Shown here: one piece after another, positions 1 through 7,355 of the stretch | Layout: each line of letters begins with the position of its first letter | Numbering within the stretch: the stretch's first letter is position 1 | Source: Lachnospiraceae bacterium | GTDB taxonomy: Bacteria; Bacillota; Clostridia; Lachnospirales; Lachnospiraceae | Length of the DNA: 64,000 nucleotides | Direction of reading: 5' to 3' | NCBI GenBank assembly: GCA_022652545.1 | Contig: JALCRM010000002.1 | Coordinates: forward strand, 186,001 to 250,000 | The notes under the pieces: generated by a model | The model's input: only the letters and a program-made list of their open reading frames with translations | Database searches by the model: none | What the model was told of the DNA's origin: nothing | Position numbers and translations under genes: made by a program

Positions 1-129
1 ACCAAGTCCCTCGGCTCCAACAACAAGCAGAATGTTGTCCTGGCGACGATCAACGGACTCGGACAGCTCAAGGTTCCGGAAGAAGTAGCTGCAAGACGCG
101 GCAAGGATGTTGCGGATTTCAAGAACTGA
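1..129 (+). CDS. rpsE: Ribosomal protein S5, C-terminal fragment
   Basis: Only the last 42 residues are inside the window. The end sequence, with TKSLGSNN followed by [10 protein letters not shown] and a TGA stop after DVADFKN, matches the C-terminal part of bacterial S5, the small-subunit protein involved in decoding fidelity and in the mRNA entry channel. It lies directly before rpmD with a 37-base gap, the usual order in the spc operon. The start and N-terminal half lie upstream of the window. Confidence 0.93.
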   Translation, partial: TKSLGSNNKQNVVLATINGLGQLKVPEEVAARRGKDVADFKN

Positions 130-166
130 GAGACAGGAGCGCGACATCAGCGCGAAGGAGGTTAAT

Positions 167-535
167 ATGCCTGAGAATACCGAAGAAGTAAAGGCAGTGA
201 AGGCAGAAGAGGAAAAGGCGGAGAAGGCTGTCAAAAAGGCCGCTCCCAAAAAGACTGCCAAGGCTGCGGATAGCACGAAGAAAGCAGCACCCAGGAAGGC
301 TGCTCCGGCTGCGAAAGCTGCCAGGGCACCCAAGGCTGAAAAGTCAGCAGAAGCTTCCAAGATGCTCAAGATCACCCTGGTAAAGTCCACGATCGGTGCG
401 GTTCCGAAGAACAAGGCCATCGTGAAGTCCATGGGCTTCAAGAAGCTTAACAGCAGCGTCATTCTTCCCGACAATGCGGCAACAAGAGGACAGATCCGTC
501 TGATTGCTCCCATGCTGAAAGTCGAAGAGCTGTAA
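167..535 (+). CDS. rpmD: Ribosomal protein L30 with long Ala/Lys-rich N-terminal extension
   Basis: Large-subunit protein L30. The ATG at 167 is chosen because GAAGGAGG lies just upstream; an in-frame ATG at 107 sits inside rpsE and has no such site. The 122-residue product is about twice the usual length of roughly 60. Residues 1 to about 65 are a low-complexity Ala, Lys, Pro and Glu tail with repeated KKAAP and KAA blocks; the canonical fold begins near MLKITLVKSTIG and ends with LKVEEL. The tail resembles histone-H1-like basic tails and is presumably disordered and exposed or RNA-binding. It lies between rpsE and rplO. The L30 identity is secure; the function of the tail is unknown. Confidence 0.93.
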   Translation: MPENTEEVKAVKAEEEKAEKAVKKAAPKKTAKAADSTKKAAPRKAAPAAKAARAPKAEKSAEASKMLKITLVKSTIGAVPKNKAIVKSMGFKKLNSSVILPDNAATRGQIRLIAPMLKVEEL

Positions 536-603
536 ACAACGTAGAAACCGCATGAGCGGATTTCTTTTCGGGTGCCGCTGTATATGCGGCAAGGAGGAAA
601 GAG

Positions 604-1050
604 ATGGAGTTATCGAATATCAGACCTGCTGATGGTTCCAAACACAGCAGTTTCAGAAGGGGCCGCGGTACGGGATCCGGAAACGGAAAGACCGCCGGCT
701 TCGGAAGCAAGGGCCAGAAGGCACGTTCCGGGAGACCCAGGCCCGGTTTTGAAGGCGGCCAGATGCCTTTGTACAGAAGACTTCCCAAGAGAGGATTCAA
801 GGACATCAACAGCAGGGAGATCATGACCGTCAATGTGAGCGTTCTTGAGAAATTCGAAGACGGCACAACGGTAGATACCGCCAAGCTGCTCGAGTCCGGT
901 GCTGTCAGTAAGACTGCTGACGGGATCAAGATCCTCGGCCACGGCGAACTCACCAAGAAGCTTACCGTCAGGGCAAATGCCTTCAGCGCATCAGCGAAGG
1001 AAAAGATCGAGAAGGCAGGCGGAACGGCTGAAGTGATCGACGCCAAATAA
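604..1050 (+). CDS. rplO: Ribosomal protein L15
   Basis: Large-subunit protein L15, a late-assembling protein that helps organise 23S rRNA. The 148-residue length is normal. The N-terminal Gly/Arg/Lys-rich segment ([15 protein letters not shown], then [10 protein letters not shown]) is the disordered rRNA-penetrating tail typical of L15, followed by YRRLPKRGF and a C-terminal globular domain ending in [11 protein letters not shown] Shine-Dalgarno AAGGAGG precedes the ATG. It is followed 20 bases later by secY, the conserved spc order. Confidence 0.96.
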   Translation: MELSNIRPADGSKHSSFRRGRGTGSGNGKTAGFGSKGQKARSGRPRPGFEGGQMPLYRRLPKRGFKDINSREIMTVNVSVLEKFEDGTTVDTAKLLESGAVSKTADGIKILGHGELTKKLTVRANAFSASAKEKIEKAGGTAEVIDAK

Positions 1051-1070
1051 GTCTCTTTCCGGAGGTAACT

Positions 1071-2387
1071 ATGTTCGAAACCGTGAAAAAGGCATTTCAG
1101 ATCAAAGAGATCCGCATGAGGATATTTTTCACCCTGCTGATGCTGGTCGTGATTCGTTTCGGCTCGCAGCTGCCCGTACCGGGCGTTGACAGGAACTACT
1201 TTTCACAGTGGTTCGAGTCACAGCAGACAGGAGATGCATTCAGCCTTTTTGATGCATTTACGGGCGGATCCTTTCTGAATATGTCAGTTTTGGCGCTGAA
1301 CATTACGCCGTATATCACATCGTCGATCATTATGCAGCTTCTTACGATCGCGATACCGAAACTGGAAGAGATGCAGCATGAAGGCGAAGAAGGCCGGAAG
1401 ATGATCGTATCGATCACCCGTTATCTGACCATTGCGCTTTCCCTCATCGAGTCCGGTGCCATGGCGATCGGATTCGGCCGCCAGGGACTTCTCCAGACCT
1501 ACGATGCGATCAATGTTATCACCGTCATTACCACGCTGACAGCGGGTTCTGCATTCCTGATGTGGCTGGGCGAGCGTATTACGGAAAACGGAGTCGGCAA
1601 CGGCATATCCATCGTGCTGACCATCAACATCATTTCCCGTATCCCGCAGGACATGACGACACTGTTCAAGCAGTTCGTTTCAGGACAGTCTGTGGCCAAT
1701 GCCACGATCGCATGTGTGATCATCATAGCGGTCATTCTGGGCATGGTACTGCTTGTCATCCTGCTGAATGATGCCGAGCGTCATATCCCGGTGCAGTATG
1801 CCAAGAAGATACAGGGCAGAAAGACGATGGGCGGCAACAGCACGAACATCCCGCTCAAGGTCAACACTGCCGGCGTTATGCCGATCATCTTCGCAGCATC
1901 CATCATGGAATTCCCGGTCATCATTTCCACACTGGTGGGCTATAAGGGAACAGGCTGGTGGGCTGAAGCGCTGAAGTATCTCAGCTCCAGTTACTGGTGC
2001 AAGCCGGCACAGCTCAAGTATTCGCTGGGGCTGGTCGCATATGTCGCAATGCTTGTGTTTTTCGCTTACTTCTATACCTCGATCACCTTTAACCCGCTGG
2101 AGATCGCGGACAACCTGAAGAAGCAGGGCGGCTTCATCCCGGGCATACGTCCCGGAAAGCCCACGAGCGATTATCTGACGGCTGTACTGAACTACATTAT
2201 TTTCATCGGTGCGGTCGGTCTGACGATCGTCGGTGTCCTGCCTTTCATCTTCAGAGGCGTTTTCAATGCGGACATCTCATTCGGCGGCACGAGCCTGATC
2301 ATCGTAGTGAGTGTCGTTCTGGAAACGATCAAGCAGGTCGAATCGATGATGCTGGTAAGAAATTACAAGGGATTCCTGAGTGACTGA
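1071..2387 (+). CDS. secY: Protein translocase channel subunit SecY
   Basis: Central membrane subunit of the Sec translocon, which passes unfolded preproteins across or into the membrane with SecE/SecG and the SecA motor (encoded at 27.5 kb here). The 438 residues contain about ten hydrophobic segments. The N terminus (IRMRIFFTLLMLVVIRFGSQ, PVPGVD) is typical, as are the cytoplasmic loop residues HIPVQYAKKIQGRK and the later FNPLEIADNLKKQGGFIPGI, which bind the ribosome and SecA. Preceded by CCGGAGG and followed by adk, as in other Bacillota. Confidence 0.97.
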   Translation: MFETVKKAFQIKEIRMRIFFTLLMLVVIRFGSQLPVPGVDRNYFSQWFESQQTGDAFSLFDAFTGGSFLNMSVLALNITPYITSSIIMQLLTIAIPKLEEMQHEGEEGRKMIVSITRYLTIALSLIESGAMAIGFGRQGLLQTYDAINVITVITTLTAGSAFLMWLGERITENGVGNGISIVLTINIISRIPQDMTTLFKQFVSGQSVANATIACVIIIAVILGMVLLVILLNDAERHIPVQYAKKIQGRKTMGGNSTNIPLKVNTAGVMPIIFAASIMEFPVIISTLVGYKGTGWWAEALKYLSSSYWCKPAQLKYSLGLVAYVAMLVFFAYFYTSITFNPLEIADNLKKQGGFIPGIRPGKPTSDYLTAVLNYIIFIGAVGLTIVGVLPFIFRGVFNADISFGGTSLIIVVSVVLETIKQVESMMLVRNYKGFLSD

Positions 2388-2398
2388 TACAGTCAACC

Positions 2399-2440
2399 AT
2401 ACCCGGCCTGCGGAGATCAGTATTTTCCGTGTCCGGGTAT
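2399..2440 (+). promoter_or_regulatory. Inverted repeat in secY-adk gap
   Basis: ATACCCGG (2399-2406) is perfectly complementary to CCGGGTAT (2433-2440), and a shorter CGGA/TCCG pair nests inside. There is no T-run, so it is not an intrinsic terminator. It may be an mRNA processing or stability hairpin just upstream of the adk ribosome-binding site. Confidence 0.45.
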
Positions 2441-2477
2441 GTGCTGCTTTCGCAGGAAACTGCGGCAGGAGGTATTT

Positions 2478-3122
2478 TTGAAAATCGTTATGCTGGGTGC
2501 GCCCGGTGCCGGCAAAGGTACCCAGGCAGCCATGATCGCTGAAAAGTACGGGATCCCGCACATATCCACCGGCGACATTTTCCGCTTCAATATCAAAAAC
2601 GGTACGGAGCTGGGGAAGGAAGCCAAAACATACATGGACGAGGGAAAACTCGTACCGGATGAACTGACGGTACGTATTCTTCTGGATCGTGTATCGAAGG
2701 ATGACTGCAGGGAAGGCTATGTGCTGGACGGTTTTCCGCGGACGATCCCCCAGGCTGAAGTGCTGGACGGAAAGCTGCGGGAAATGCAGGACGGGATCGA
2801 TTTTGCACTGGACATAGAAGTGCCGGATGAACATATCGTAAGCAGGATGTCCGGCCGCAGGGCCTGTCTGAACTGCGGGGCCACTTACCATGTAAGGTAT
2901 GCCGCGCCGAAGCAGGAAGGTGTTTGCGACGCGTGCGGCGGCAGGCTGGTCCTGCGCGATGACGACAAGCCGGAGACTGTTCAGAAAAGGCTGGAAGTTT
3001 ATCACGACCAGACGCAGCCGCTGATTGAGTATTATGCGGGCAAGGGAGTACTGAAGAAAGTCGACGGCACGCAGGAACTGCACAAAGTATTCGCGGATAT
3101 CGTAAAGATCCTGGAGGGTTGA
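2478..3122 (+). CDS. adk: Adenylate kinase, zinc-binding LID type
   Basis: Catalyses reversible phosphoryl transfer ATP + AMP to 2 ADP in the cytosol. The TTG at 2478 is taken as the start because AGGAGG lies at 2467-2472 and because the family begins with KIVMLGAPGAGKGTQ; the longer frame from 2439 adds a non-conserved prefix. The 214 residues hold the P-loop GAPGAGKGT, the DGFPRT motif and a LID domain with two CxxC pairs (CLNC and CDAC) that bind structural zinc, as in Gram-positive enzymes. It is followed by infA only three bases later. Confidence 0.96.
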   Translation: MKIVMLGAPGAGKGTQAAMIAEKYGIPHISTGDIFRFNIKNGTELGKEAKTYMDEGKLVPDELTVRILLDRVSKDDCREGYVLDGFPRTIPQAEVLDGKLREMQDGIDFALDIEVPDEHIVSRMSGRRACLNCGATYHVRYAAPKQEGVCDACGGRLVLRDDDKPETVQKRLEVYHDQTQPLIEYYAGKGVLKKVDGTQELHKVFADIVKILEG

Positions 3123-3125
3123 GAT

Positions 3126-3344
3126 TTGTCTAAAGCAGATGTGATCGAACTGGAAGGTACCGTAGTTGAAAAACTTCCGAACACACTTTTCCGTGTACAG
3201 CTGGAGAACGGCGCGATCGTACTGGCGCATATTAGCGGCAAGCTTCGCCAGAACTTCATCCGTATACTTCCGGGCGACAAGGTTACGCTGGAAATGTCCA
3301 CGTATGATCTGACCAAGGGCCGGATCATATGGAGAGACAAGTAA
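3126..3344 (+). CDS. infA: Translation initiation factor IF-1
   Basis: Binds the 30S A site during initiation. The 72-residue product is exactly family length, begins [18 protein letters not shown] and ends in GRIIWRDK, a single OB-fold. It uses a TTG start at 3126, with GGAGG at 3113-3117 inside the end of adk. The adk-infA pair appears translationally coupled. A promoter and hairpin lie in the following gap, so infA may end one transcription unit. Confidence 0.96.
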   Translation: MSKADVIELEGTVVEKLPNTLFRVQLENGAIVLAHISGKLRQNFIRILPGDKVTLEMSTYDLTKGRIIWRDK

Positions 3345-3377
3345 CTGCGGGACAATACCGTTTCCGTTAAATATTTG

Positions 3378-3406
3378 TTGCATGATCGGTATTCGTGTGA
3401 TAAAAT
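3378..3406 (+). promoter_or_regulatory. Sigma-A-type promoter inside ribosomal operon
   Basis: TTGCAT (3378-3383), a 17-base spacer and TGA-TAAAAT (-10 at 3401-3406, with an extended TGn element). Transcription would start near 3413, inside the left arm of the hairpin that follows, and would read rpmJ through rpsM and beyond. Confidence 0.7.
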
Positions 3407-3408
3407 TG

Positions 3409-3441
3409 CATTCGGCTCTTTTGGAGCCGAATGTTTTTTTT
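3409..3441 (+). terminator. Intrinsic terminator between infA and rpmJ
   Basis: CATTCGGCTC (3409-3418) pairs perfectly with GAGCCGAATG (3424-3433) around a five-base loop and is followed by eight T. It should stop transcripts arriving from infA. RNA started at the adjacent promoter would lack most of the left arm and should escape. Confidence 0.8.
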
Positions 3442-3482
3442 ACGCTTTTTTTAAAGCTTTTCCGGAAAGGAGGATAAAGGGA

Positions 3483-3596
3483 ATGAAGGTCAGAGCATCC
3501 GTAAAACCTATGTGCGAGAAGTGCAAGATCGTAAAGCGCAAGGGAGTCATACGGGTCATCTGCGAGAACCCGAAGCACAAGCAGAGACAGGGCTGA
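3483..3596 (+). CDS. rpmJ: Ribosomal protein L36
   Basis: 37-residue large-subunit protein. Sequence [20 protein letters not shown] with the later C-x4-H (CENPKH) gives the Cys3-His zinc-ribbon form (Zn-binding C+ type). AAAGGAGG precedes the ATG. Too short for many gene finders, but length and motif are exact for the family. It is followed by an unusually long gap before rpsM. Confidence 0.95.
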   Translation: MKVRASVKPMCEKCKIVKRKGVIRVICENPKHKQRQG

Positions 3597-3924
3597 GCCA
3601 TTCATGACTCTTTATCATGGAATATTGCTTGTGGCATTGTGCGGTGCTTGCACCGCGGGGCCTGAAAGCGGCAGCACAGCAGCCGGCACAGACTCTTCCA
3701 GATCGCAGGTTTGTATACGTTTTCCGAAAGCCCGGCAGGACCGGAAACAGGGGAGACGCAGCCTTACAGCCTCGGTTCAGATGCCTTGCATTACTCTTTG
3801 ATACCCTGTCGGCTGAATCGCAGAGAATGTGATGAAAGTCACAGCGGAACGCCGGAGCACATCCGGCAGGGCAGGACGCCTGCCCCAATCAATCAGATGC
3901 AGAAAAATCGGAGGTTTAACCAGA
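3597..3924 (+). other. 328-base gap between rpmJ and rpsM
   Basis: No gene was found. The only clear structure is GCGGTG-CTTG-CACCGC (3641-3656), a perfect six-base stem with a CUUG tetraloop. No convincing promoter or terminator was seen. Open frames here lack ribosome-binding sites and family resemblance. It could be a leader for autoregulation of the rpsM-rpsK-rpsD-rpoA-rplQ block. Confidence 0.5.
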
Positions 3925-4293
3925 ATGGCTCGTATTGCAGGTATCGATTTACCCAGAGACAAGCGTGTTGAGATAGGCCTTACCTATATCTTCGGGATCG
4001 GCCGCTCATCCGCCACCAAGATCCTCGCCAAGACAGGTGTCAATCCTGACACCCGCTGCAGGGATCTGACAGATGACGAAGTCAGGAAACTCAGTGAAGA
4101 AATTGCCGCAGATTATAATGTGGAAGGCGATCTGCGCCGTGAAGTTGCAATGAACATCAAGCGCCTCACCGAGATCGGCTGCTACAGAGGAGCCCGTCAC
4201 AGGAAGGGACTTCCCTGCCGCGGACAGAAGACGAAGACCAATGCACGTACGTGCAAGGGTCCGAAGAAGACGATCGCGAACAAGAAGAAGTAA
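3925..4293 (+). CDS. rpsM: Ribosomal protein S13
   Basis: Small-subunit head protein contacting the P-site tRNA and the 50S subunit. The ATG at 3925 ([20 protein letters not shown]) is preceded by CGGAGG at 3909-3914, and family members start here; upstream in-frame codons are not conserved. 122 residues, normal length, with the helix-two-turn-helix region [14 protein letters not shown] and the basic C-terminal tail [17 protein letters not shown]. First of the rpsM-rpsK-rpsD-rpoA-rplQ alpha operon. Confidence 0.97.
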   Translation: MARIAGIDLPRDKRVEIGLTYIFGIGRSSATKILAKTGVNPDTRCRDLTDDEVRKLSEEIAADYNVEGDLRREVAMNIKRLTEIGCYRGARHRKGLPCRGQKTKTNARTCKGPKKTIANKKK

Positions 4294-4347
4294 TCCGGCG
4301 CATATCAACTTGCATTCATCCACAGAAAGGAAAGCAGGGCAGTTTCC

Positions 4348-4758
4348 ATGGCAAAACAGATTACAGCGGCTGCAGCTAAGAAAAATGCAGCGAAAAAGCA
4401 TGTCAGGAAAAATGTAGAGCGCGGACAGGCGCATATCCAGTCATCTTTCAACAACACGATCATTACGCTGACCGATGCACAGGGCAATACCCTCAGCTGG
4501 GCCAGTGCAGGCGGACTTGGTTTCAAGGGTTCCAGAAAGTCCACCCCTTATGCAGCGCAGATGGCTGCCGAGACAGCTACCAAGGCAGCACAGCTTCACG
4601 GCCTCAAGGCAGTTGAAGTATTTGTCAAAGGCCCGGGTTCGGGCAGAGAAGCAGCGATCCGTGCACTGAATGCGACCGGCCTGGAAGTCATCTCCATCAC
4701 GGATGTGACACCGGTACCGCATAACGGATGCCGTCCTCCCAAGAAACGTCGTGTATGA
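4348..4758 (+). CDS. rpsK: Ribosomal protein S11
   Basis: Small-subunit platform protein lining the mRNA exit channel. 136 residues. An Ala/Lys-rich N-terminal tail is followed by the conserved [35 protein letters not shown] and the C-terminal [11 protein letters not shown]. The start follows GAAAGGAAA. It lies between rpsM and rpsD as in all alpha operons. Confidence 0.97.
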   Translation: MAKQITAAAAKKNAAKKHVRKNVERGQAHIQSSFNNTIITLTDAQGNTLSWASAGGLGFKGSRKSTPYAAQMAAETATKAAQLHGLKAVEVFVKGPGSGREAAIRALNATGLEVISITDVTPVPHNGCRPPKKRRV

Positions 4759-4866
4759 TCTGTACTGTCTGATAACAGCGTGCAGATCTGTTGGATGAAG
4801 GCCGCGTAACTTTTCGGCGCGGCTGTAAACAACTGTATCAGGGAAACCTGACAGAAAGGAGCCTTT

Positions 4867-5460
4867 ATGGCAGTCAATAAAGTACCGGTACTTAAGAGAT
4901 GCAGATCCCTCGACCTGGACCCCACGTTCCTGGGATATGATAAGAAATCCAAGAGAACGCTGAAGAGAAGCGGCCGCAAGATGTCTGAGTACGCTTCCCA
5001 GCTTCGCGAGAAGCAGAAGGCAAAATTCATCTACGGCGTGCTTGAGAAGCCTTTCCGCAATTATTATGACAAGGCAGATATGATGAAGGGCATGACGGGT
5101 GAAAACCTCATGGCCATGCTGGAGTGCCGTCTTGACAATGTTATTTTCCGCATGGGCTTCGCCCGTACGAGAAGAGAAGCCAGGCAGGTAGTCGGACACA
5201 GGCATGTGAATGTCAACGGAAAGCGCATCAATCTTCCGTCTTATATCGTTAAGCCCGGCGATGTCGTGGAGATCAGGGAAAAATCCAGATCCATGCAGCG
5301 CTTCAAGGACATCATGGAAGTGACAGGCGGCAGGCTCACTCCCGAGTGGCTCGATGTCGACAAGGAGAACCTCAAGGGTACAGTGAGTGCACTTCCCCGC
5401 AGAGAACAGATCGATGTTCCCGTCGATGAAATGCAGATCGTCGAGTTGTACTCTAAATAA
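4867..5460 (+). CDS. rpsD: Ribosomal protein S4
   Basis: Primary 16S rRNA-binding protein that nucleates 30S assembly, also implicated in fidelity. 197 residues. The N-terminal region lacks the zinc-binding cysteines of some S4 forms (C- type). The S4 RNA-binding domain is visible as MLECRLDNVIFRMGF, followed by RREARQVVGHRHVNVNG. An AAAGGAG site precedes the ATG. In Bacillota rpsD is sometimes separate; here it is inside the alpha operon between rpsK and rpoA. Confidence 0.97.
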   Translation: MAVNKVPVLKRCRSLDLDPTFLGYDKKSKRTLKRSGRKMSEYASQLREKQKAKFIYGVLEKPFRNYYDKADMMKGMTGENLMAMLECRLDNVIFRMGFARTRREARQVVGHRHVNVNGKRINLPSYIVKPGDVVEIREKSRSMQRFKDIMEVTGGRLTPEWLDVDKENLKGTVSALPRREQIDVPVDEMQIVELYSK

Positions 5461-5514
5461 TCGCGTAGAAATTCATGACCGTCACAGGAAATCGCGCAAT
5501 GGAGGGTACGAATC

Positions 5515-6474
5515 GTGTTTGATTTTGAGAGACCGAACATCACTGTTGAAGAAATTGCAGATGATAAAAAATACGGCAGATTTGTCGTGGAACCTCTCGA
5601 AAGAGGCTACGGCATAACGCTTGGAAACTCCCTTAGAAGGATCATGCTTTCATCCCTTCCGGGAGCTGCGGTCAGCCAGATCAAGATCGACGGTGTACAG
5701 CATGAATTCAGCACCATTCCCGGAGTAAAAGAGGATGTTACTGAGATCATCATGAACATCAAGAGCCTGGCTATCCGTAACAACAGCGAGACCAATGAAC
5801 CCAAGATCGCTTACATCGAATTTGAGGGCGAAGGCATTGTACATGCGTCCGACATCCAGGTGGACCAGGACATCGAGATCATGAACCCGGATCTCGTCAT
5901 TGCAACGCTCAGCGGCAAGAAGGCCAAGCTCTTCATCGAACTGACGATCACCAGGGGAAGAGGCTATATCAGTGCCGACCGCAACAAGACCGAAGATACA
6001 AAGATCGGCGTCATTCCGGTGGATTCCATTTACACGCCGGTGGAGCGCGTCAATGTTACAGTCGAGAACACGCGTGTCGGGCAGCAGACGGACTTTGACA
6101 AGCTCACGCTGGATGTTTATACCAACGGGACCCTGCAGCCTGATGAGGCTGTGAGCCTTGCGGCCAAAGTGCTGAGCGAGCATCTTTCCATCTTCATCGA
6201 TCTGTCTGAAAATGCCAGGACCGCGGAGGTCATGGTAGAGAAGGAAGACGACAAGAAGGGCAAGATCCTCGAAATGAGCATTGACGAACTGGAACTTTCA
6301 GTCCGCTCTTTCAACTGCCTCAAGAGGGCCGGCATCAACACTGTCGAGGAACTTTGCAGCAAGACCCCGGACGATATGATGAAGGTCAGGAACCTCGGAC
6401 GCAAATCGCTCGAAGAGGTGCTGGCAAAACTTAAGGAACTCGGTCTTTCGCTGAAGAACGACGAAGAGGCCTGA
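5515..6474 (+). CDS. rpoA: RNA polymerase alpha subunit
   Basis: Dimerises to scaffold RNA polymerase and contacts UP elements and activators through its C-terminal domain. Begins at a GTG (5515) with ATGGAGGG upstream. 319 residues. The N-terminal dimerisation domain contains [19 protein letters not shown]; the C-terminal domain holds [17 protein letters not shown] and [12 protein letters not shown], the DNA-contacting 265-determinant region. Followed by a GC-rich 162-base gap and rplQ. Confidence 0.97.
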   Translation: MFDFERPNITVEEIADDKKYGRFVVEPLERGYGITLGNSLRRIMLSSLPGAAVSQIKIDGVQHEFSTIPGVKEDVTEIIMNIKSLAIRNNSETNEPKIAYIEFEGEGIVHASDIQVDQDIEIMNPDLVIATLSGKKAKLFIELTITRGRGYISADRNKTEDTKIGVIPVDSIYTPVERVNVTVENTRVGQQTDFDKLTLDVYTNGTLQPDEAVSLAAKVLSEHLSIFIDLSENARTAEVMVEKEDDKKGKILEMSIDELELSVRSFNCLKRAGINTVEELCSKTPDDMMKVRNLGRKSLEEVLAKLKELGLSLKNDEEA

Positions 6475-6636
6475 TTTTGAACAGATGACTCCGACGGCCG
6501 AAAGGCAGCCGGGTCTGTGCGCCGGTAAATCCGCAGGTGCGGCGCGCAGACAGAAACTTTTCGCGGGTAAGACCGAAGCGCGCCGCGGAACGTAGGTGCA
6601 TCCCGAAAAGGAGAGCGCCGGAAAAGGAGATCTATC

Positions 6637-7173
6637 ATGGCAATGTACAGAAAACTCGGCAAGAAGACCAAGCTCAGGAAGGCACTGCTCCGCAGCCAGG
6701 TCACTGCCCTGCTTTACAGGGGCAGGATCATCACCACCGAAGCCAGGGCCAAGGAAGTCCAGAAGCTTGTTGAACCCATGATCACACTGGCCGTCAGGGA
6801 AAAGGACAATGTGGAGACCGTCACGGTGAAAGCCAAGGCGCCCCGCAAAGACAAAGACGGCAAGCGCATGAAAGAGGAGAAAGACGGCAAGAAGGTCACC
6901 CTGTATGACGAAGTCGACAAGGAGATCAGGAAAGACAAGCCCAGCCGCCTTGCTGCGCGCAGACAGCTTCTGCGTTTCATGTATCCTGTAGTCGAGGTGC
7001 CTTCAGAGGCAGCCGGCCGCAAAAAGGCTACGAAGGAAGTTGATCTTATCGCCAAGATGTTCGATGAATACGGTCCCCGTTTCGCCAGCCGCAAGGGTGG
7101 TTATACCAGGATCATCAAGATCGGACAGAGAAAGGGCGACGGCGCTCTGATGGTCGTTCTGGAGCTCGTCTGA
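6637..7173 (+). CDS. rplQ: Ribosomal protein L17 with internal insertion
   Basis: Large-subunit protein near the peptide exit tunnel. 178 residues against roughly 115-130 in most bacteria. The N-terminal MAMYRKLGKKTKLRKALLRS and the C-terminal YTRIIKIGQRKGDGALMVVL are conserved; the extra length is a highly charged Lys/Asp/Glu segment at about residues 65-95 plus a second stretch near 110-130. Comparable long L17 proteins are known to me from Lachnospiraceae. It is the last gene of the ribosomal block; a terminator follows. Confidence 0.95.
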   Translation: MAMYRKLGKKTKLRKALLRSQVTALLYRGRIITTEARAKEVQKLVEPMITLAVREKDNVETVTVKAKAPRKDKDGKRMKEEKDGKKVTLYDEVDKEIRKDKPSRLAARRQLLRFMYPVVEVPSEAAGRKKATKEVDLIAKMFDEYGPRFASRKGGYTRIIKIGQRKGDGALMVVLELV

Positions 7174-7203
7174 TCAGCAGTTTCACTTTCAGGTTAAGAC
7201 AAG

Positions 7204-7246
7204 ACAGGCCGTGTCCATCCGCAGAGGAGGACATGGCCTGCTTTTA
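7204..7246 (+). terminator. Intrinsic terminator after rplQ
   Basis: CAGGCCGTGTCC (7205-7216) pairs with GGACATGGCCTG (7229-7240), with one G-U pair, and is followed by CTTTTA. It closes the ribosomal protein transcription unit before the ECF module. Confidence 0.75.
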
Positions 7247-7291
7247 TGTAGAGACTGCGGCAAAGCCCTGTGCGCTGACTGCGGCAGGTTT

Positions 7292-7321
7292 TTGTGGAAA
7301 AGGCAGCCGTCATGCTTTAAT
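7292..7321 (+). promoter_or_regulatory. Probable promoter of ecf-truA unit
   Basis: TTGTGG (7292-7297), 18 bases, then TGC-TTTAAT with the -10 at 7316-7321 (extended -10). It sits about 35 bases upstream of the EcfA start and after the rplQ terminator. Confidence 0.5.
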
Positions 7322-7355
7322 ATAGCAGACAGACAAAGCGGCACGGAGATGAGCA

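Noticed and set aside
3597-3924. Short open frames in the rpmJ-rpsM gap as small genes
   Set aside because: No ribosome-binding sites, overlapping frames on both strands and no resemblance to known small ribosomal proteins.
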